A stretch of 43,333 nt of DNA from Betaproteobacteria bacterium (lineage in GTDB: Bacteria > Pseudomonadota > Gammaproteobacteria > Burkholderiales > SG8-41): the NCBI GenBank assembly GCA_016192825.1, contig JACPTK010000098.1, forward strand, positions 1 through 43,333. Reading direction: 5' to 3'. The notes under the pieces are model-generated. The model was not told where the DNA came from. It saw only the letters and a program-made list of their open reading frames with translations, and did not search any database. The translations under genes and the position numbers were made by a program. Below are positions 24,637 through 33,312 of this stretch, piece by piece. How positions within the stretch are numbered: position 1 is the first letter of the stretch; the number at the start of each line of letters is the position of its first letter.

Positions 24637-25428
24637 ATGGCTGTCAGCCTTGCATTTCTGAACCTGCCCCAGCGCCGGGCCAAGCCGCGCCAATGCGGCC
24701 TTACCCTGGTGCGCGATCCCGGCCTCAGCGTCCGTCAACTCGAGGATGCGCTGCAGACCTTCGGACAGTTCCTCGATTACGCCAAGATCAAGCAGTTCGA
24801 GCTGTTCTACATGGACGAGGCGCCGACGCGCGCGAAAGTCGCCCTTTACCGGAAGCACGCGGTGAGCCCGTTCTGCGGCGGCACGGTGATCGAGGCCGCG
24901 ATGCTCCAGGGCAAGGTTGCGCAGACCCTGAAGAAGCTCGTCGACATCGGCTTTCAGTCGATCGAACTCTCCGACAATATCGTCGATATGAGCCTTGTCG
25001 AGAAAGGCGATCTCACCAGGCGCGCGGTCGATGCCGGATTCGAGGTGCTGTTCGAATACGGCAAGAAGTACGATTCGGATCCCATCGATGTCGCCGTGGC
25101 CGTCGACGAAATCGGCAAGCTGCGCAGCGCCGGCGCGAACCGCGTGATCCTGGAGCGCAGCCAGCTCGACGCAACGCTCGGCCCGGAGGGCAGGCTGCCG
25201 ACCGCGGGTCGCATGAAGGACCTTGCGCGGCAGGTCGGCCTCGAGTGCCTGATCTTCGAGGCCGAGACGACCGCACATCAGAACTGGCTGCTCCACGAGC
25301 TCGGACCGGACGTCAATCTCGGCCCCAACATCCACCAGGACGAAGTGGTGAGCCGGATCGAGCCGGCGCGCTGCGGGCTCGGGCGCGCGGAAGGCTACAG
25401 CCTGTTCGCAAAACTGGGGCATGCGTGA
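24637..25428 (+). CDS. ComA-family protein (phosphosulfolactate synthase homologue)
   Basis: The 263-residue TIM-barrel protein is homologous to (2R)-phospho-3-sulfolactate synthase, which adds sulfite to phosphoenolpyruvate in coenzyme M synthesis. Visible: RQCGLTLVRDPGLSVRQLED, CGGTVIEAAMLQGKVAQTLK, GFQSIELSDNIVDM and GFEVLFEYGKK, in the same order as in ComA. Archaeal ComA partners (ComB phosphatase, ComC dehydrogenase, ComDE) are absent here. A bacterial ComA homologue acts in coenzyme M synthesis in Xanthobacter, but its other partners are not seen either. Addition of another nucleophile to an enoyl substrate is therefore possible. ATG 24637 follows GAGGAGG. A receptor gene follows 73 bases on. 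Confidence 0.82.
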   Translation: MAVSLAFLNLPQRRAKPRQCGLTLVRDPGLSVRQLEDALQTFGQFLDYAKIKQFELFYMDEAPTRAKVALYRKHAVSPFCGGTVIEAAMLQGKVAQTLKKLVDIGFQSIELSDNIVDMSLVEKGDLTRRAVDAGFEVLFEYGKKYDSDPIDVAVAVDEIGKLRSAGANRVILERSQLDATLGPEGRLPTAGRMKDLARQVGLECLIFEAETTAHQNWLLHELGPDVNLGPNIHQDEVVSRIEPARCGLGRAEGYSLFAKLGHA

Positions 25429-25501
25429 GCATGCAACGACGCGCGCGGCCGGCGAAGCGGCGCGCAATCGATCGAGCCACAACGAGGAGAGGGGAGGCCC
25501 T

Positions 25502-26479
25502 ATGAATCCAGTCACATTGCTCGGCCGGGGATGCCTGATCGGGCTGGTAGCGGCCGGCACCGCGCCTTGCGTTCAAGCGCAGAATTACCCGGAGCGCCCG
25601 ATCCGCATCATCGTGCCGCTTGCCCCCGGCGGCGGCAACGACACCGTCGCGCGCCTGGTGGCGAACAAGCTGGTCGAGACGCTCGGGCAGAAGGTGATAG
25701 TCGAGAACCGAACCGGCGGCGGCAGCGTGATCGCGTCGAAGATCGTGCTCCAGGCGCCCGCGGACGGTTATACGCTCTATCTCGTCAGCAGCTCCTTCAC
25801 GTCGGCGGCCACGCTGCAGAAAAATCTCTCATTCGACCCCCTCGGGGACTTCGCACCGATCACGCGCCTGGGCGTTGTTCCGGGCGCGCTCACCGTGCAC
25901 TCGTCGTTGCCGGTCGCCTCGGTCAAGGCGCTGGTCGCGCTCGCCAACTCCAATCCCGGGCAGATCACCTTCGGTTCCGCCGGCATCGGGTCCGGCTCGC
26001 ATCTTGGCGGAGAGCTGTTCAAGTTCCTGAGCAAAGCCAACATGCTGCACGTGCCGTACCGCGGCAGCGCGCTGGTCACCCAGTCATTGCTTTCCGGCGA
26101 GGTCATGACGAGCTTCAGCAATCCGCTCTCCGCGCTGCCGTACGTGAAATCGGGCCGGCTGCGGATCCTCGGAGTGACCACCGCCTCGCGCTGGCCACTG
26201 CTGCCGCAGTTCCCGACGATCGCGGAGGAAGGTGTCCCCGGCTACGAGTTCCTGATCTGGAATGGCATGGTGGTGCGCGCGGGCACGCCCCAGCCGATCA
26301 TCGACCGGGTGCATCGCGAGCTGATGGCGATCACGCGCATGCCGGACGTGGTGGGGTATCTGGAGAAGAACGGGTCCCGGCCGATGGTGCTGTCGCCCGC
26401 CGATTTCGGCAAATTCCTCAAGAACGAGATCACGACCATGGGCAAGGTCATTCGCGCGGCCGGGGTGCGCGTCAACTAG
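25502..26479 (+). CDS. Bug-family tripartite tricarboxylate receptor 5
   Basis: A 325-residue secreted receptor with signal peptide 1-26 (ending CVQAQ) and mature start NYPERPIRIIVPLAPGGGND. Loops: VENRTGGGSVI, ADGYTLYLV, LTVHSSLPVASVKALVALAN, and PYRGSALVTQSLLSGEVM. ATG 25502 has GAGGGGAGG upstream; an open frame back to 25421 starts inside the preceding ribosome-site region and has no family similarity. It is most likely co-transcribed with the ComA-like gene and ends at a perfect hairpin (26480-26502) shared with the convergent truncated VOC gene. Confidence 0.9.
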   Translation: MNPVTLLGRGCLIGLVAAGTAPCVQAQNYPERPIRIIVPLAPGGGNDTVARLVANKLVETLGQKVIVENRTGGGSVIASKIVLQAPADGYTLYLVSSSFTSAATLQKNLSFDPLGDFAPITRLGVVPGALTVHSSLPVASVKALVALANSNPGQITFGSAGIGSGSHLGGELFKFLSKANMLHVPYRGSALVTQSLLSGEVMTSFSNPLSALPYVKSGRLRILGVTTASRWPLLPQFPTIAEEGVPGYEFLIWNGMVVRAGTPQPIIDRVHRELMAITRMPDVVGYLEKNGSRPMVLSPADFGKFLKNEITTMGKVIRAAGVRVN

Positions 26480-26502
26480 GGCCAGCGCGTTTCGCGCTGG
26501 CC
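26480..26502. terminator. Perfect GC hairpin between convergent genes
   Basis: GGCCAGCGCG, loop TTT, CGCGCTGGCC: a 10-bp perfect stem starting one base after the receptor stop at 26479 and ending before the minus-strand stop at 26517. There is no T-tract, so it may act as a bidirectional terminator or transcript end protector rather than a classical intrinsic terminator. Confidence 0.6.
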
Positions 26503-26516
26503 ATCGCCGCCGGCCG

Positions 26517-26996
26517 TCACGGGGCGGTCGTTGCCGCGGCAATCTTCCGCGCGATTTCCGCCTTCCATTCCTCCATTGGCTTGAATCCGGGCGTCGCGCG
26601 CGCGTCCTTTTCGATCTTCGCCAAGATCGCCTCGTCAGACTGAGACAAGTCCACCGGGATGCGGTAGGGCTGCGGCACGTGCCAGGGTGTGTCGATCAGG
26701 CACTCGACGCGGTTGCCTTCGGGGTCCTGGAAGTAAAGCGACACCGCGTTGCCGTGCGTCACCGGGCCGAGGGTCTTCACCCCCGGCTCGCGCTGCAGCC
26801 GCTCGTGCAGCTCGCGCAGCGACTGCAGGCTGTCCACCCGGAACGAGATCTGGTTGATCGTGCTGAACGTGAGGTCGGCCGGCCGCCCGGCCGCGATCAC
26901 CAGCTGATGATGCTCGGCGGGGTCGCGGGTCATGAAGACGATGTCGATTCCCTGCTCGATGGTCTTGCCGCGGTCGCTCACGACGAAGCGCAGCAC
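26517..26996 (-). pseudogene. VOC/glyoxalase-family gene lacking its 5' end
   Basis: The frame encodes 159 residues of a vicinal-oxygen-chelate protein, but homology begins mid-module. Reading upstream in the same frame gives LYTRVLRFVVSDRG, where a VOC protein has ...FYTxVLGF... about 25 residues in. Directly before that is the TGA stop (27009-27011) of the receptor gene at 27009, in the same frame. The first beta strand with its metal-binding histidine is therefore gone. Later parts are intact: HHQLVIAAGR (29-38) and YFQDPEGNRVECLID, holding the later metal ligands, then a helical tail. A GTG at 26996 could still start a protein, but metal binding would be incomplete. The gene was cut by the event that joined it to the receptor. 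Confidence 0.7.
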
Positions 26997-27008
26997 GCGG
27001 GTGTAGAG

Positions 27009-27977
27009 TCAGGGGCGGATGGGATTCCGGATGGTATCCCGGATGATCTTGCCCATCCTGAGCATCTCGGATTGCCTGAAGGCGCTCAGCGCTTCCCGAG
27101 TGCTGCCCACCGGCTCCACCGCCGAGGCCAGAAACCGCGCCTTGATGTCGGGCGTGTTGATCGCGCGGGCAATTGCCTTCTGCAGCAGATTGATGCGCGC
27201 GGCCGGCGTCCGGGCCGGCGCGAACACGCCGTATACGGTCACATACTCATAGCCCGGCAGCGTGGCCGCGATCGGCGGCAACGCCGGGAATTGCGCCGAT
27301 GGCTTGGCGCTCGTCACGGCCAGGGCGCGCAGCCTGCCGGCCTTGATGTGCGGCACAACCGATCCTGCCGACACGAAATACAGGTGCACCTGTCCGCTGA
27401 TCAGTTCGGTAATCGCCGTGCCGCCACTCTTGTAAGGGACGCGCAGCATGTTGACGCCTGCCATCGACATGAATAACTCGGCCGCGAGATGCGCGCCGCC
27501 ACCGATGGAGGTGACCGCGTAGTTGTACGCCGCCGGCTTGGCTTTCGCCAAAGCGATCAATTCCTTGACCGATTTCGCCGGCAGCGACTTCGTGACGGTC
27601 AGTATGTTGGGCGAGCTCACCGCCAGGGTGACGGTAGAGAAGTCCTTGACCGGGTCGTAGGGCACGTTGTCCTGCAGATACGGCAGCAGCCACAATATGC
27701 CCGTGGCGAGGAGCAGGGTATAGCCGTCGGGCGTGGCCTGGGACACGATTTCACCGGGAATGACCCCGCTCGGCCGGTTGTCCACGATGATTCGCTGGCC
27801 CAGGCTCTCGGAGACTCCGTGCGCGATCAGCCGCGCGACGAAGTCGGTGCCCCCGCCGGCACCGGAGGTCACGAGACGTATGGGTTTGGTCGGGAATTTC
27901 TGGGCCCATGCCGCGCCCGGTCCCAGCGATGACAAAGCCATCGAAAACAGCCATGCTACCCACAGTGCGCGCAGCAT
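27009..27977 (-). CDS. Bug-family tripartite tricarboxylate receptor 6
   Basis: A 322-residue secreted receptor: signal peptide 1-25 (ending GAAWAQ), mature start KFPTKPIRLVTSGAGGGTDF. The first ligand loop is TSGAGGG rather than PFAPGG. Further segments: VDNRPSGVIPGE, PDGYTLLLA, NVPYDPVKDFSTVTLAVSSP, and APARTPAARINLLQKAI. The ATG at 27977 follows AGGAGGAAAT, preferable to the GTG 39 bases upstream. The C-terminus (RDTIRNPIRP) deviates slightly from the common ...IRxAGIxPE ending, and its stop abuts the truncated VOC frame, so its last residues may have been changed by the same rearrangement. It is divergent from the PrpD-like gene at 28112 and clearly related to receptor 7 at 29596. Confidence 0.88.
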   Translation of the reverse strand: MLRALWVAWLFSMALSSLGPGAAWAQKFPTKPIRLVTSGAGGGTDFVARLIAHGVSESLGQRIIVDNRPSGVIPGEIVSQATPDGYTLLLATGILWLLPYLQDNVPYDPVKDFSTVTLAVSSPNILTVTKSLPAKSVKELIALAKAKPAAYNYAVTSIGGGAHLAAELFMSMAGVNMLRVPYKSGGTAITELISGQVHLYFVSAGSVVPHIKAGRLRALAVTSAKPSAQFPALPPIAATLPGYEYVTVYGVFAPARTPAARINLLQKAIARAINTPDIKARFLASAVEPVGSTREALSAFRQSEMLRMGKIIRDTIRNPIRP

Positions 27978-28111
27978 ATTTCCTCCTCGAATAATGTGAT
28001 GACCATTGTCCGCCACCGCGCCGGCTCAATTATAGTAGCCGCAAGCCGGGAAAGTGCCGGAAAGCGGATCGGTGGTGTCACGGTCCGCATACTGAACGGA
28101 GATGAATCGGA

Positions 28112-29515
28112 ATGAATGAGCGATCGAAAGGCGGTGCCGAGCAAGCGATGGACAGCATACAGCAGCGGCTCACCGATTATGCGTGCGCGTTGAGATACGA
28201 GAGCCTCACGCCGCAAGCGATTCACGCCGCCAAGTCCTGCGTGATTGACACGTTGGGCGCGCTGGTCTGCGGCTTTTTCGGAGAGCCCTGCCGGATCGCG
28301 CGTGATCTTGCCGCCCGGATGCCCCAGGCGGACGGCGTGACCGTGATCGGCACGCGCATGAAGAGCACGCCCGATATGGCTGCCTTCGTCAATGCAACCA
28401 CTGCGCGCTACGCCGAGCTGACGGATATCTATCACCTGCCGGGAAGTGCCGTGGCGCATCCCAGCGATGCATTGACCCCCGTGCTTGCCGCGGCCGAGCA
28501 CGCGCACGTCGGCGGACGGGATTTCATCACCGCCATTGTCCTTGCCTACGAGGTGGGCCTGCAGATTGCTCATGTGTTCAGGAACGACGGCTTCGACAAC
28601 ACCAACCTCGGCTGTCTGGCCAGTGCGGTAGGCGCCGGCAAGGTTCTGGGATTGTCTGCCACGCAGCTCGCCCATTGCATCTCGATGGCGATCGTGCCCA
28701 ACAACGTGCTCAAGCAGGCGCGGCGCGGGCGGAAATCGATGTTCAAGGCGGTCGCCGCCGGGCAGGCGGGGCGGGCGGGCGTGTTCGCGGCGCTGCTCGC
28801 GCGCGACGGCATGGAAGGCCCCCACCTGCCTTTCGAGGGCACGGCGGGCTGGTGCAAGCACGTGGGCGGGGGACGTTTTACGCTGGGCGCCATGGGCGGT
28901 GGCGCCGTTCCCTACAAGATACTGGATACGCGCATCAAGAATCGTCCCGCGGCCGGTCCCGCGATAGCCTGCATCCTGGCCGCCGAGAAACTGGCGCCGA
29001 TCGATGTCGGGGCCGTGCGCAAGATCACCGTCGAGGTGCACCAGCTCGCCAAGAACAACACCGCACCCGGCGAGCGGCCGTGGCCCCTGACATCGAGAGA
29101 GGATGCCGATCACAGCACCCCCTTTCTGGTCGCGGCGACCCTGCGCGATGGAACGGTGATGCTGCGGTCGTTCGACGATGCGCACCTCAACGACCCTGAT
29201 TTGCGCAACCTGATGCAAAAGGTCGAGGTTGTCGTCAACGCAGAATTCACCCATGCCTACGAGCACCTGCCGCAGCAGCATCGTGCGCGTCTCACCGTGG
29301 TGACCGAGGACGGCAGGCAACTGGTGGCGGAGGCGGGCGGGGATGCGGATGACCTGGCCGCGCCGCGAGCGGACGCCCAGATCGAACGGAAATTCCGTGA
29401 AATGACCGAGGACCATCTGGGCAAGCCGCGGGCGAGCGCCATACTGGAGCGCCTGTGGACGCTCGAAGCCATGCGCGACGTCGCCGAGATCGCGCCTTGC
29501 TTCGCGCTGGCCTGA
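28112..29515 (+). CDS. MmgE/PrpD-family protein 3
   Basis: The 467-residue product is the closest relative in the window of the PrpD-like protein at 7914. Both share VIDTLGAL, TDIYHLPGSAVAHPSD here against NDIYRWPHSTGGHPSD there, MFKAVAAGQAGRAGVFAALL, and EDADHSTPFLVAATLRDGTV. Enzymes of this family eliminate water or CO2 from polycarboxylates. The start is ATG 28112 with GGAGATGAATCGGA upstream; ATG 28148 is an alternative nearer the conserved region. It is a single gene flanked by two receptor genes on the opposite strand (27009, divergent; 29596, convergent), a receptor-enzyme-receptor cassette. Confidence 0.88.
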   Translation: MNERSKGGAEQAMDSIQQRLTDYACALRYESLTPQAIHAAKSCVIDTLGALVCGFFGEPCRIARDLAARMPQADGVTVIGTRMKSTPDMAAFVNATTARYAELTDIYHLPGSAVAHPSDALTPVLAAAEHAHVGGRDFITAIVLAYEVGLQIAHVFRNDGFDNTNLGCLASAVGAGKVLGLSATQLAHCISMAIVPNNVLKQARRGRKSMFKAVAAGQAGRAGVFAALLARDGMEGPHLPFEGTAGWCKHVGGGRFTLGAMGGGAVPYKILDTRIKNRPAAGPAIACILAAEKLAPIDVGAVRKITVEVHQLAKNNTAPGERPWPLTSREDADHSTPFLVAATLRDGTVMLRSFDDAHLNDPDLRNLMQKVEVVVNAEFTHAYEHLPQQHRARLTVVTEDGRQLVAEAGGDADDLAAPRADAQIERKFREMTEDHLGKPRASAILERLWTLEAMRDVAEIAPCFALA

Positions 29516-29595
29516 GGCGTCACGACAGCGATAGCGCGATCACCCGCCAGGATGCCGTTCGTCGACACGGTCCGTCGACCGCTGCGCTGTCGCGC

Positions 29596-30555
29596 CTAGT
29601 TGGTGCGCACGCCGGCCGCCTCGACTATCTTGCGCATGGAGGCGATTTCGGCCTTCATCATGGCGCCCCACTCCTCCGGCGAGGTGGCTTCCACTTCCAC
29701 GCCCAGGCCCAGAAGCTTCCTGCCGACCTCCGGCCTTTTGAGGAACCGCACGATTTCCCGATTGAGCCGGTTGATGATCGCCGCCGGCGTTTTCGCGGGT
29801 GCGAAGACCGCATAAAACGTTTTGGCTTCGTAGCCGGGCACGCCCGATGCGGCAATCGTCGGTATGCCCGGAGTCAGAGCCGATGGTTTGGCGCTGGAAA
29901 CTCCCAGCGCCCTCAGTCTGCCGGTCTTGATAAGCGGCACCACGGAAGCTGCCGTCGCAAACATCAACTGCGTCTCACCGCCCATCAAGGCGGTGACGGC
30001 CGGGCCCGCGCTCCTGTATGGGACCTGCCTTATCGATATGCCCGCCATGGTCTTGAACTTTTCCGCGGCGATATGAGAGCTCGAGCCTATGGTGCCGCTG
30101 CCATAGTCGAGTTCTCCCGGCCGCGCCTTGGCGAGCGCAATCAGATCCTTGACCGAATGCGCGGGCAGAGACGGATGCACCACCAGTATGTTGGGCGCGC
30201 TGACCGCGAGCGTGACCGGTTCGAGATCCCTTATCGGGTCATAGGACACGCTCTTTTGAACGAGCGGCGTGACCCACATGCTGGCGGAGACCAGCAAGGT
30301 GTAACCGTCGGGTGGGGCCTGGGCGACGATCTCCACCTGGATGATGCCACCCCGGTTGTCGACGATCACCGGCTGTCCCATCGGGCCGGAGATTCCCTGT
30401 GCAATCAGGCGCGATGTCAAGTCGCTGCCGCCGCCCGGCCTCGCGGTCACAACGCGTATGGCCTTGCTCGGATAGGCCTGGGCCGCGGCCACATCGGCGA
30501 AGATGCAGACCGCGCCCGCCGCAATGGTTACCAATGCTGCACGAATCGTTGCCAT
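29596..30555 (-). CDS. Bug-family tripartite tricarboxylate receptor 7
   Basis: A 319-residue secreted receptor: signal peptide 1-25 (ending DVAAAQ), mature start AYPSKAIRVVTARPGGGSDL, then VDNRGGIIQVEI, PDGYTLLVSA and VSYDPIRDLEPVTLAVSAPN. It shares the loop pattern of receptor 6, especially TLAVSxPNIL and an SAKPSA segment, so the two are paralogues that bracket the PrpD-like gene. ATG 30555 follows AGGAGGATCG. The gene is convergent with the PrpD-like gene; no strong hairpin was seen in the 80-base gap between them. Confidence 0.9.
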   Translation of the reverse strand: MATIRAALVTIAAGAVCIFADVAAAQAYPSKAIRVVTARPGGGSDLTSRLIAQGISGPMGQPVIVDNRGGIIQVEIVAQAPPDGYTLLVSASMWVTPLVQKSVSYDPIRDLEPVTLAVSAPNILVVHPSLPAHSVKDLIALAKARPGELDYGSGTIGSSSHIAAEKFKTMAGISIRQVPYRSAGPAVTALMGGETQLMFATAASVVPLIKTGRLRALGVSSAKPSALTPGIPTIAASGVPGYEAKTFYAVFAPAKTPAAIINRLNREIVRFLKRPEVGRKLLGLGVEVEATSPEEWGAMMKAEIASMRKIVEAAGVRTN

Positions 30556-30950
30556 CGATCCTCCTCGATTTAACTTCTTGGATTGACTGCAGTACCTGCT
30601 GACAAGCTCACACTATATTCCGACCCGATCATAACCGGCATGAATCGGTCTCATTACGGGATGCCTGAGGCGCGAAGCATGGACGAACGATGCCGTGCTC
30701 GGGACCCACTCCGGAATGAATCAGAGAACGATCCAGCGTGTGCCATCTTTCTTATTGCATGCCTGGCCAAGTGTCGAAGCGGTATTCCGCGTAGTGGACG
30801 CGTGCACTGAAAAATCGACGATCGGCAGCGGACGGCTTCACGTGGCGTTCCGGCAATGGCCGACTTTCGACTTGCCTCCTTGACAGTGTCGTTGGCGTCC
30901 CATTAGCCTGCACGCACCCTCGGCCTCACACCGAAAAACCAGGAGCACGC
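30556..30950. other. 395-base divergent gap with no credible gene
   Basis: The gap lies between the receptor at 29596 (minus) and the racemase-like gene (plus). A 75-codon frame at 30583-30810 has no recognisable features or ribosome site and is not called. The sequence is less GC-rich than its surroundings. The only readable signals are a putative promoter near 30880-30908 and the Shine-Dalgarno AGGAG before 30951. Confidence 0.5.
30880..30908 (+). promoter_or_regulatory. Possible promoter of the racemase-like gene
   Basis: A perfect -35 hexamer TTGACA (30880-30885) is followed at 17 bases by TTAGCC (or at 18 by TAGCCT), a weak -10. It lies 42 bases before the ATG at 30951 and points toward it. 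Confidence 0.4.
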
Positions 30951-31778
30951 ATGAAACTGTGGTTCCAAAGCCTGATCCGGCCCATCGATCAAAACAACGC
31001 CCCGGTCGCCACGCTCGAGGCAACCCCGTTCGGCGCGCTGCTGAGAAAACTGCTCGATACCTGTGCCAGCCCCGGCACCGAGATACACATCCAGGGACTC
31101 GCCAAGTCCTCGGGCATGGGCGTGCACTACCGTTTCCTGGAATACAACGATACGCGGGAGGTCATCGAGAACGCGATACGCGCCGAGAAAGAGGGGTACG
31201 ACGCGTATCTGGTTGGAAACATCAGCGACGCTGGCCTGCGCGAGGCGCGGGAGATGGTGAACATTCCGGTGCTCGGCGCCTGCGAGTCCACGCTGCATTT
31301 CGCGTGCCTGATGGGTGCGACCTTCGGGCTCATCACGATCAGCGAGAAATGGACGCCGCGGCTGCTGGAAAACGTCCGCTGCTACGGGCTGGAGTCGCGG
31401 CTGGTGGGCTGCGAGGCGCTGGATACCTCGCCGCTGGAGCTCAAGAAGGCCGTGCACGACCGGTCACTGCGGGAGAGCGTCATCGAGGACATCAAGGCCG
31501 CGTCCAAGCGCCTGCTCAAGCGCGGAGCCGAAGTCGTGGTTCCGGCCGGCGGCGACGTGGTGGTCTTCCTGGTGGAAGAGGGGCTGTTCGAGGTCGAGCG
31601 GGCGCCCATCGTGGTCAGCCATGCGGCGCTCGTGAAAATGGCGGAGGCGGCGGTCAGGATGAGAGCCCTGACCGGCGTGTTCACGAGCAAGCACCTGCAA
31701 TACGCGGCGCCGACCGGGGACTTTCTGAAACGCGTGCGGGATTACTACGGCCCGGACGTCTATCCCGGCGCCAAATAG
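30951..31778 (+). CDS. Asp/Glu/hydantoin racemase-fold protein without the two catalytic cysteines
   Basis: A 275-residue protein with the two-domain alpha/beta fold of the Asp/Glu racemase family. The first catalytic position, usually Cys in C-x-x-D-x-G-L, is Asn90 in NISDAGL. The second, usually in GC-T/A-G, aligns with Gly200 in VVVPAGGDVV. With neither cysteine the usual two-base racemisation is not expected; family members with altered residues include decarboxylases and isomerases, but those normally retain one cysteine. Conserved IPVLGACEST and FGLITISEKW (around 105-134) support the fold. ATG 30951 follows AGGAG. It stands alone, convergent with the PrpD-like gene at 31790; an amidase lies two genes on. 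Confidence 0.75.
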   Translation: MKLWFQSLIRPIDQNNAPVATLEATPFGALLRKLLDTCASPGTEIHIQGLAKSSGMGVHYRFLEYNDTREVIENAIRAEKEGYDAYLVGNISDAGLREAREMVNIPVLGACESTLHFACLMGATFGLITISEKWTPRLLENVRCYGLESRLVGCEALDTSPLELKKAVHDRSLRESVIEDIKAASKRLLKRGAEVVVPAGGDVVVFLVEEGLFEVERAPIVVSHAALVKMAEAAVRMRALTGVFTSKHLQYAAPTGDFLKRVRDYYGPDVYPGAK

Positions 31779-31789
31779 CGTTCGAGTGG

Positions 31790-33199
31790 CTACCGCGCGC
31801 GCCCGGCGGGCGGCGCGAGCAGCGCGGCCAACTCGCCGACATTGTCGAGCGCGCTGACGCGGGCGACTGCTTCTTCCAGCCGGGCGGCTTGAGCGCCACC
31901 CAGGACCAGGCTCGCGTTGCTGCGGAATTTGGCGCGCAGCTCGTCCTCGGAGAGGGGATTGCGGCGGTCGCCGCGCGGAATGAGCACACGCCTGGTGAGA
32001 ACGCGCCCGTCGGTCAGGTGAACGTCGACGAAGGGCTGCTCGCCAGTCGTCACCTGCTCGTCGTGCACGACTTCGACGCGGCGCGCCAGAGCAAGAATTT
32101 CCGGCCGGCGCAACGCCTCTGGCGTGTACTGGTCGAGCATTGCGCCGCCGGTGGCGAGTGCCACCGCAATGCTATAGGGCAGGCTGAACTGCGCGTCCAG
32201 CATGGTCTGCACGTCCTGCTTGCCGAGCTGCTTGACATGCGTGCGGCTGCCGCGCACCACGACGCGCGTGACGGTCTCGGGCAGGATGTTCGCTTCGCGG
32301 CGCAGCTCCAGTATCGCGTCTATGCTGCCGTGATTGCCGCGGCAGGCAGCATAGGGCTTGAAACCCACGATGCGGATGCGAAAATCGGAACCGAGGCCTG
32401 CGGTCGCTTTCTCCGGTTCGGCCTTGTCTCCGGCATACGTCGGAAAGAATCCGCCCCAGTCGCTTTCGAAGATGCAGGTCGGTCCCGTCACGCGGCTGGC
32501 GGCAAGATAGGCGGACACGACGCCTGACTGGGCGGCAAAGCCCGGATGCACGCGCTTGCTCATGGCGCCGTCGGGAATGAACGCCCACGTGCCGCCGGCA
32601 TTGCTGCCCGCATAGCCGAGCGCCCATTGCGTGCGCTCGGCATCGAGGCGGAGCAGGCGGGCCACCGCGGCCGCGGCGCCGAAACCGCCGCAGACGCTGG
32701 TCGAATGCCAGCCCTTGTCCTTGAGCGGGCGATTTCCACCGCTGCCTTCCAGCGCCCGGCGGGCGATGTCGTAGCCGACGACGATCGCGGTCAGCAGTTC
32801 GCGCCCGCTGGCGCCGGCGCGCACGGCCGTGCCGAACGCGGCGGGAATGATGACCGAGCCCGAATGCAGGCAGCCTTCGAAATCGTCCATCTCGCGGGCG
32901 TGCACGGCCGCGCCGTTGGCCAGCGCGGCGAGCGGCAGCGGCGCCCGATCGGGCGTGCCCCAGAGCAGGGTATCGCCCGCGCCCGCGGCGGCCCGTACCG
33001 CCTCGCGTATCAACCGGAGCTCCTCCGTCGTGGAGCCGGCAAGCCCGCATCCCAGCGCGTCGAGCAGCACCAACCGGGCGCGATCGCGCACGTCGGCGGG
33101 CAGATCGTCATGGCGCAGGCTGGCTGCGAATTGAGCCATCTGCCCGCTGACGGTTCGCGCTTGGGCAGGTCTATTGCCGCCCGGTGTTGCTGTATCCAT
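31790..33199 (-). CDS. MmgE/PrpD-family protein 4
   Basis: The 469-residue product is closer to the PrpD-like protein at 13073 than to those at 7914 and 28112. Visible: LLDALGCGLAGSTTEELRLI, HAREMDDFEGCLHSGSVIIP (substrate-loop region), GWHSTSVCGGFGAAAAVARL, FKPYAACRGNHGSIDAIL. It is presumably a dehydratase or decarboxylase of a polycarboxylic acid. Residues 1-15 (MDTATPGGNRPAQAR) are low-complexity and the ATG at 33199 lacks a good ribosome site, so a later start such as the methionine of GQMAQFAASL is possible. It is followed upstream on the same strand by an amidase, 113 bases away; the pair may be one transcript. Confidence 0.87.
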   Translation of the reverse strand: MDTATPGGNRPAQARTVSGQMAQFAASLRHDDLPADVRDRARLVLLDALGCGLAGSTTEELRLIREAVRAAAGAGDTLLWGTPDRAPLPLAALANGAAVHAREMDDFEGCLHSGSVIIPAAFGTAVRAGASGRELLTAIVVGYDIARRALEGSGGNRPLKDKGWHSTSVCGGFGAAAAVARLLRLDAERTQWALGYAGSNAGGTWAFIPDGAMSKRVHPGFAAQSGVVSAYLAASRVTGPTCIFESDWGGFFPTYAGDKAEPEKATAGLGSDFRIRIVGFKPYAACRGNHGSIDAILELRREANILPETVTRVVVRGSRTHVKQLGKQDVQTMLDAQFSLPYSIAVALATGGAMLDQYTPEALRRPEILALARRVEVVHDEQVTTGEQPFVDVHLTDGRVLTRRVLIPRGDRRNPLSEDELRAKFRSNASLVLGGAQAARLEEAVARVSALDNVGELAALLAPPAGRAR

Positions 33200-33312
33200 T
33201 GTCTGTCTCGACTTTCATTCAGATGGTTTGAGCGGGGTACCCTGGTTCGTCAGCCGCGAATTCGCGTGATTCCCTGCGGTGCGTGCCTTGCGCCATGATG
33301 GGCGGACGTTCG

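Noticed and set aside
30583-30810. Small gene in the divergent gap
   Set aside because: No Shine-Dalgarno, no coherent composition, no recognisable motif.
30959-32527. A 522-codon plus-strand open frame
   Set aside because: It overlaps the racemase-like gene in another frame and the PrpD-like gene in antisense; its composition is not protein-like.
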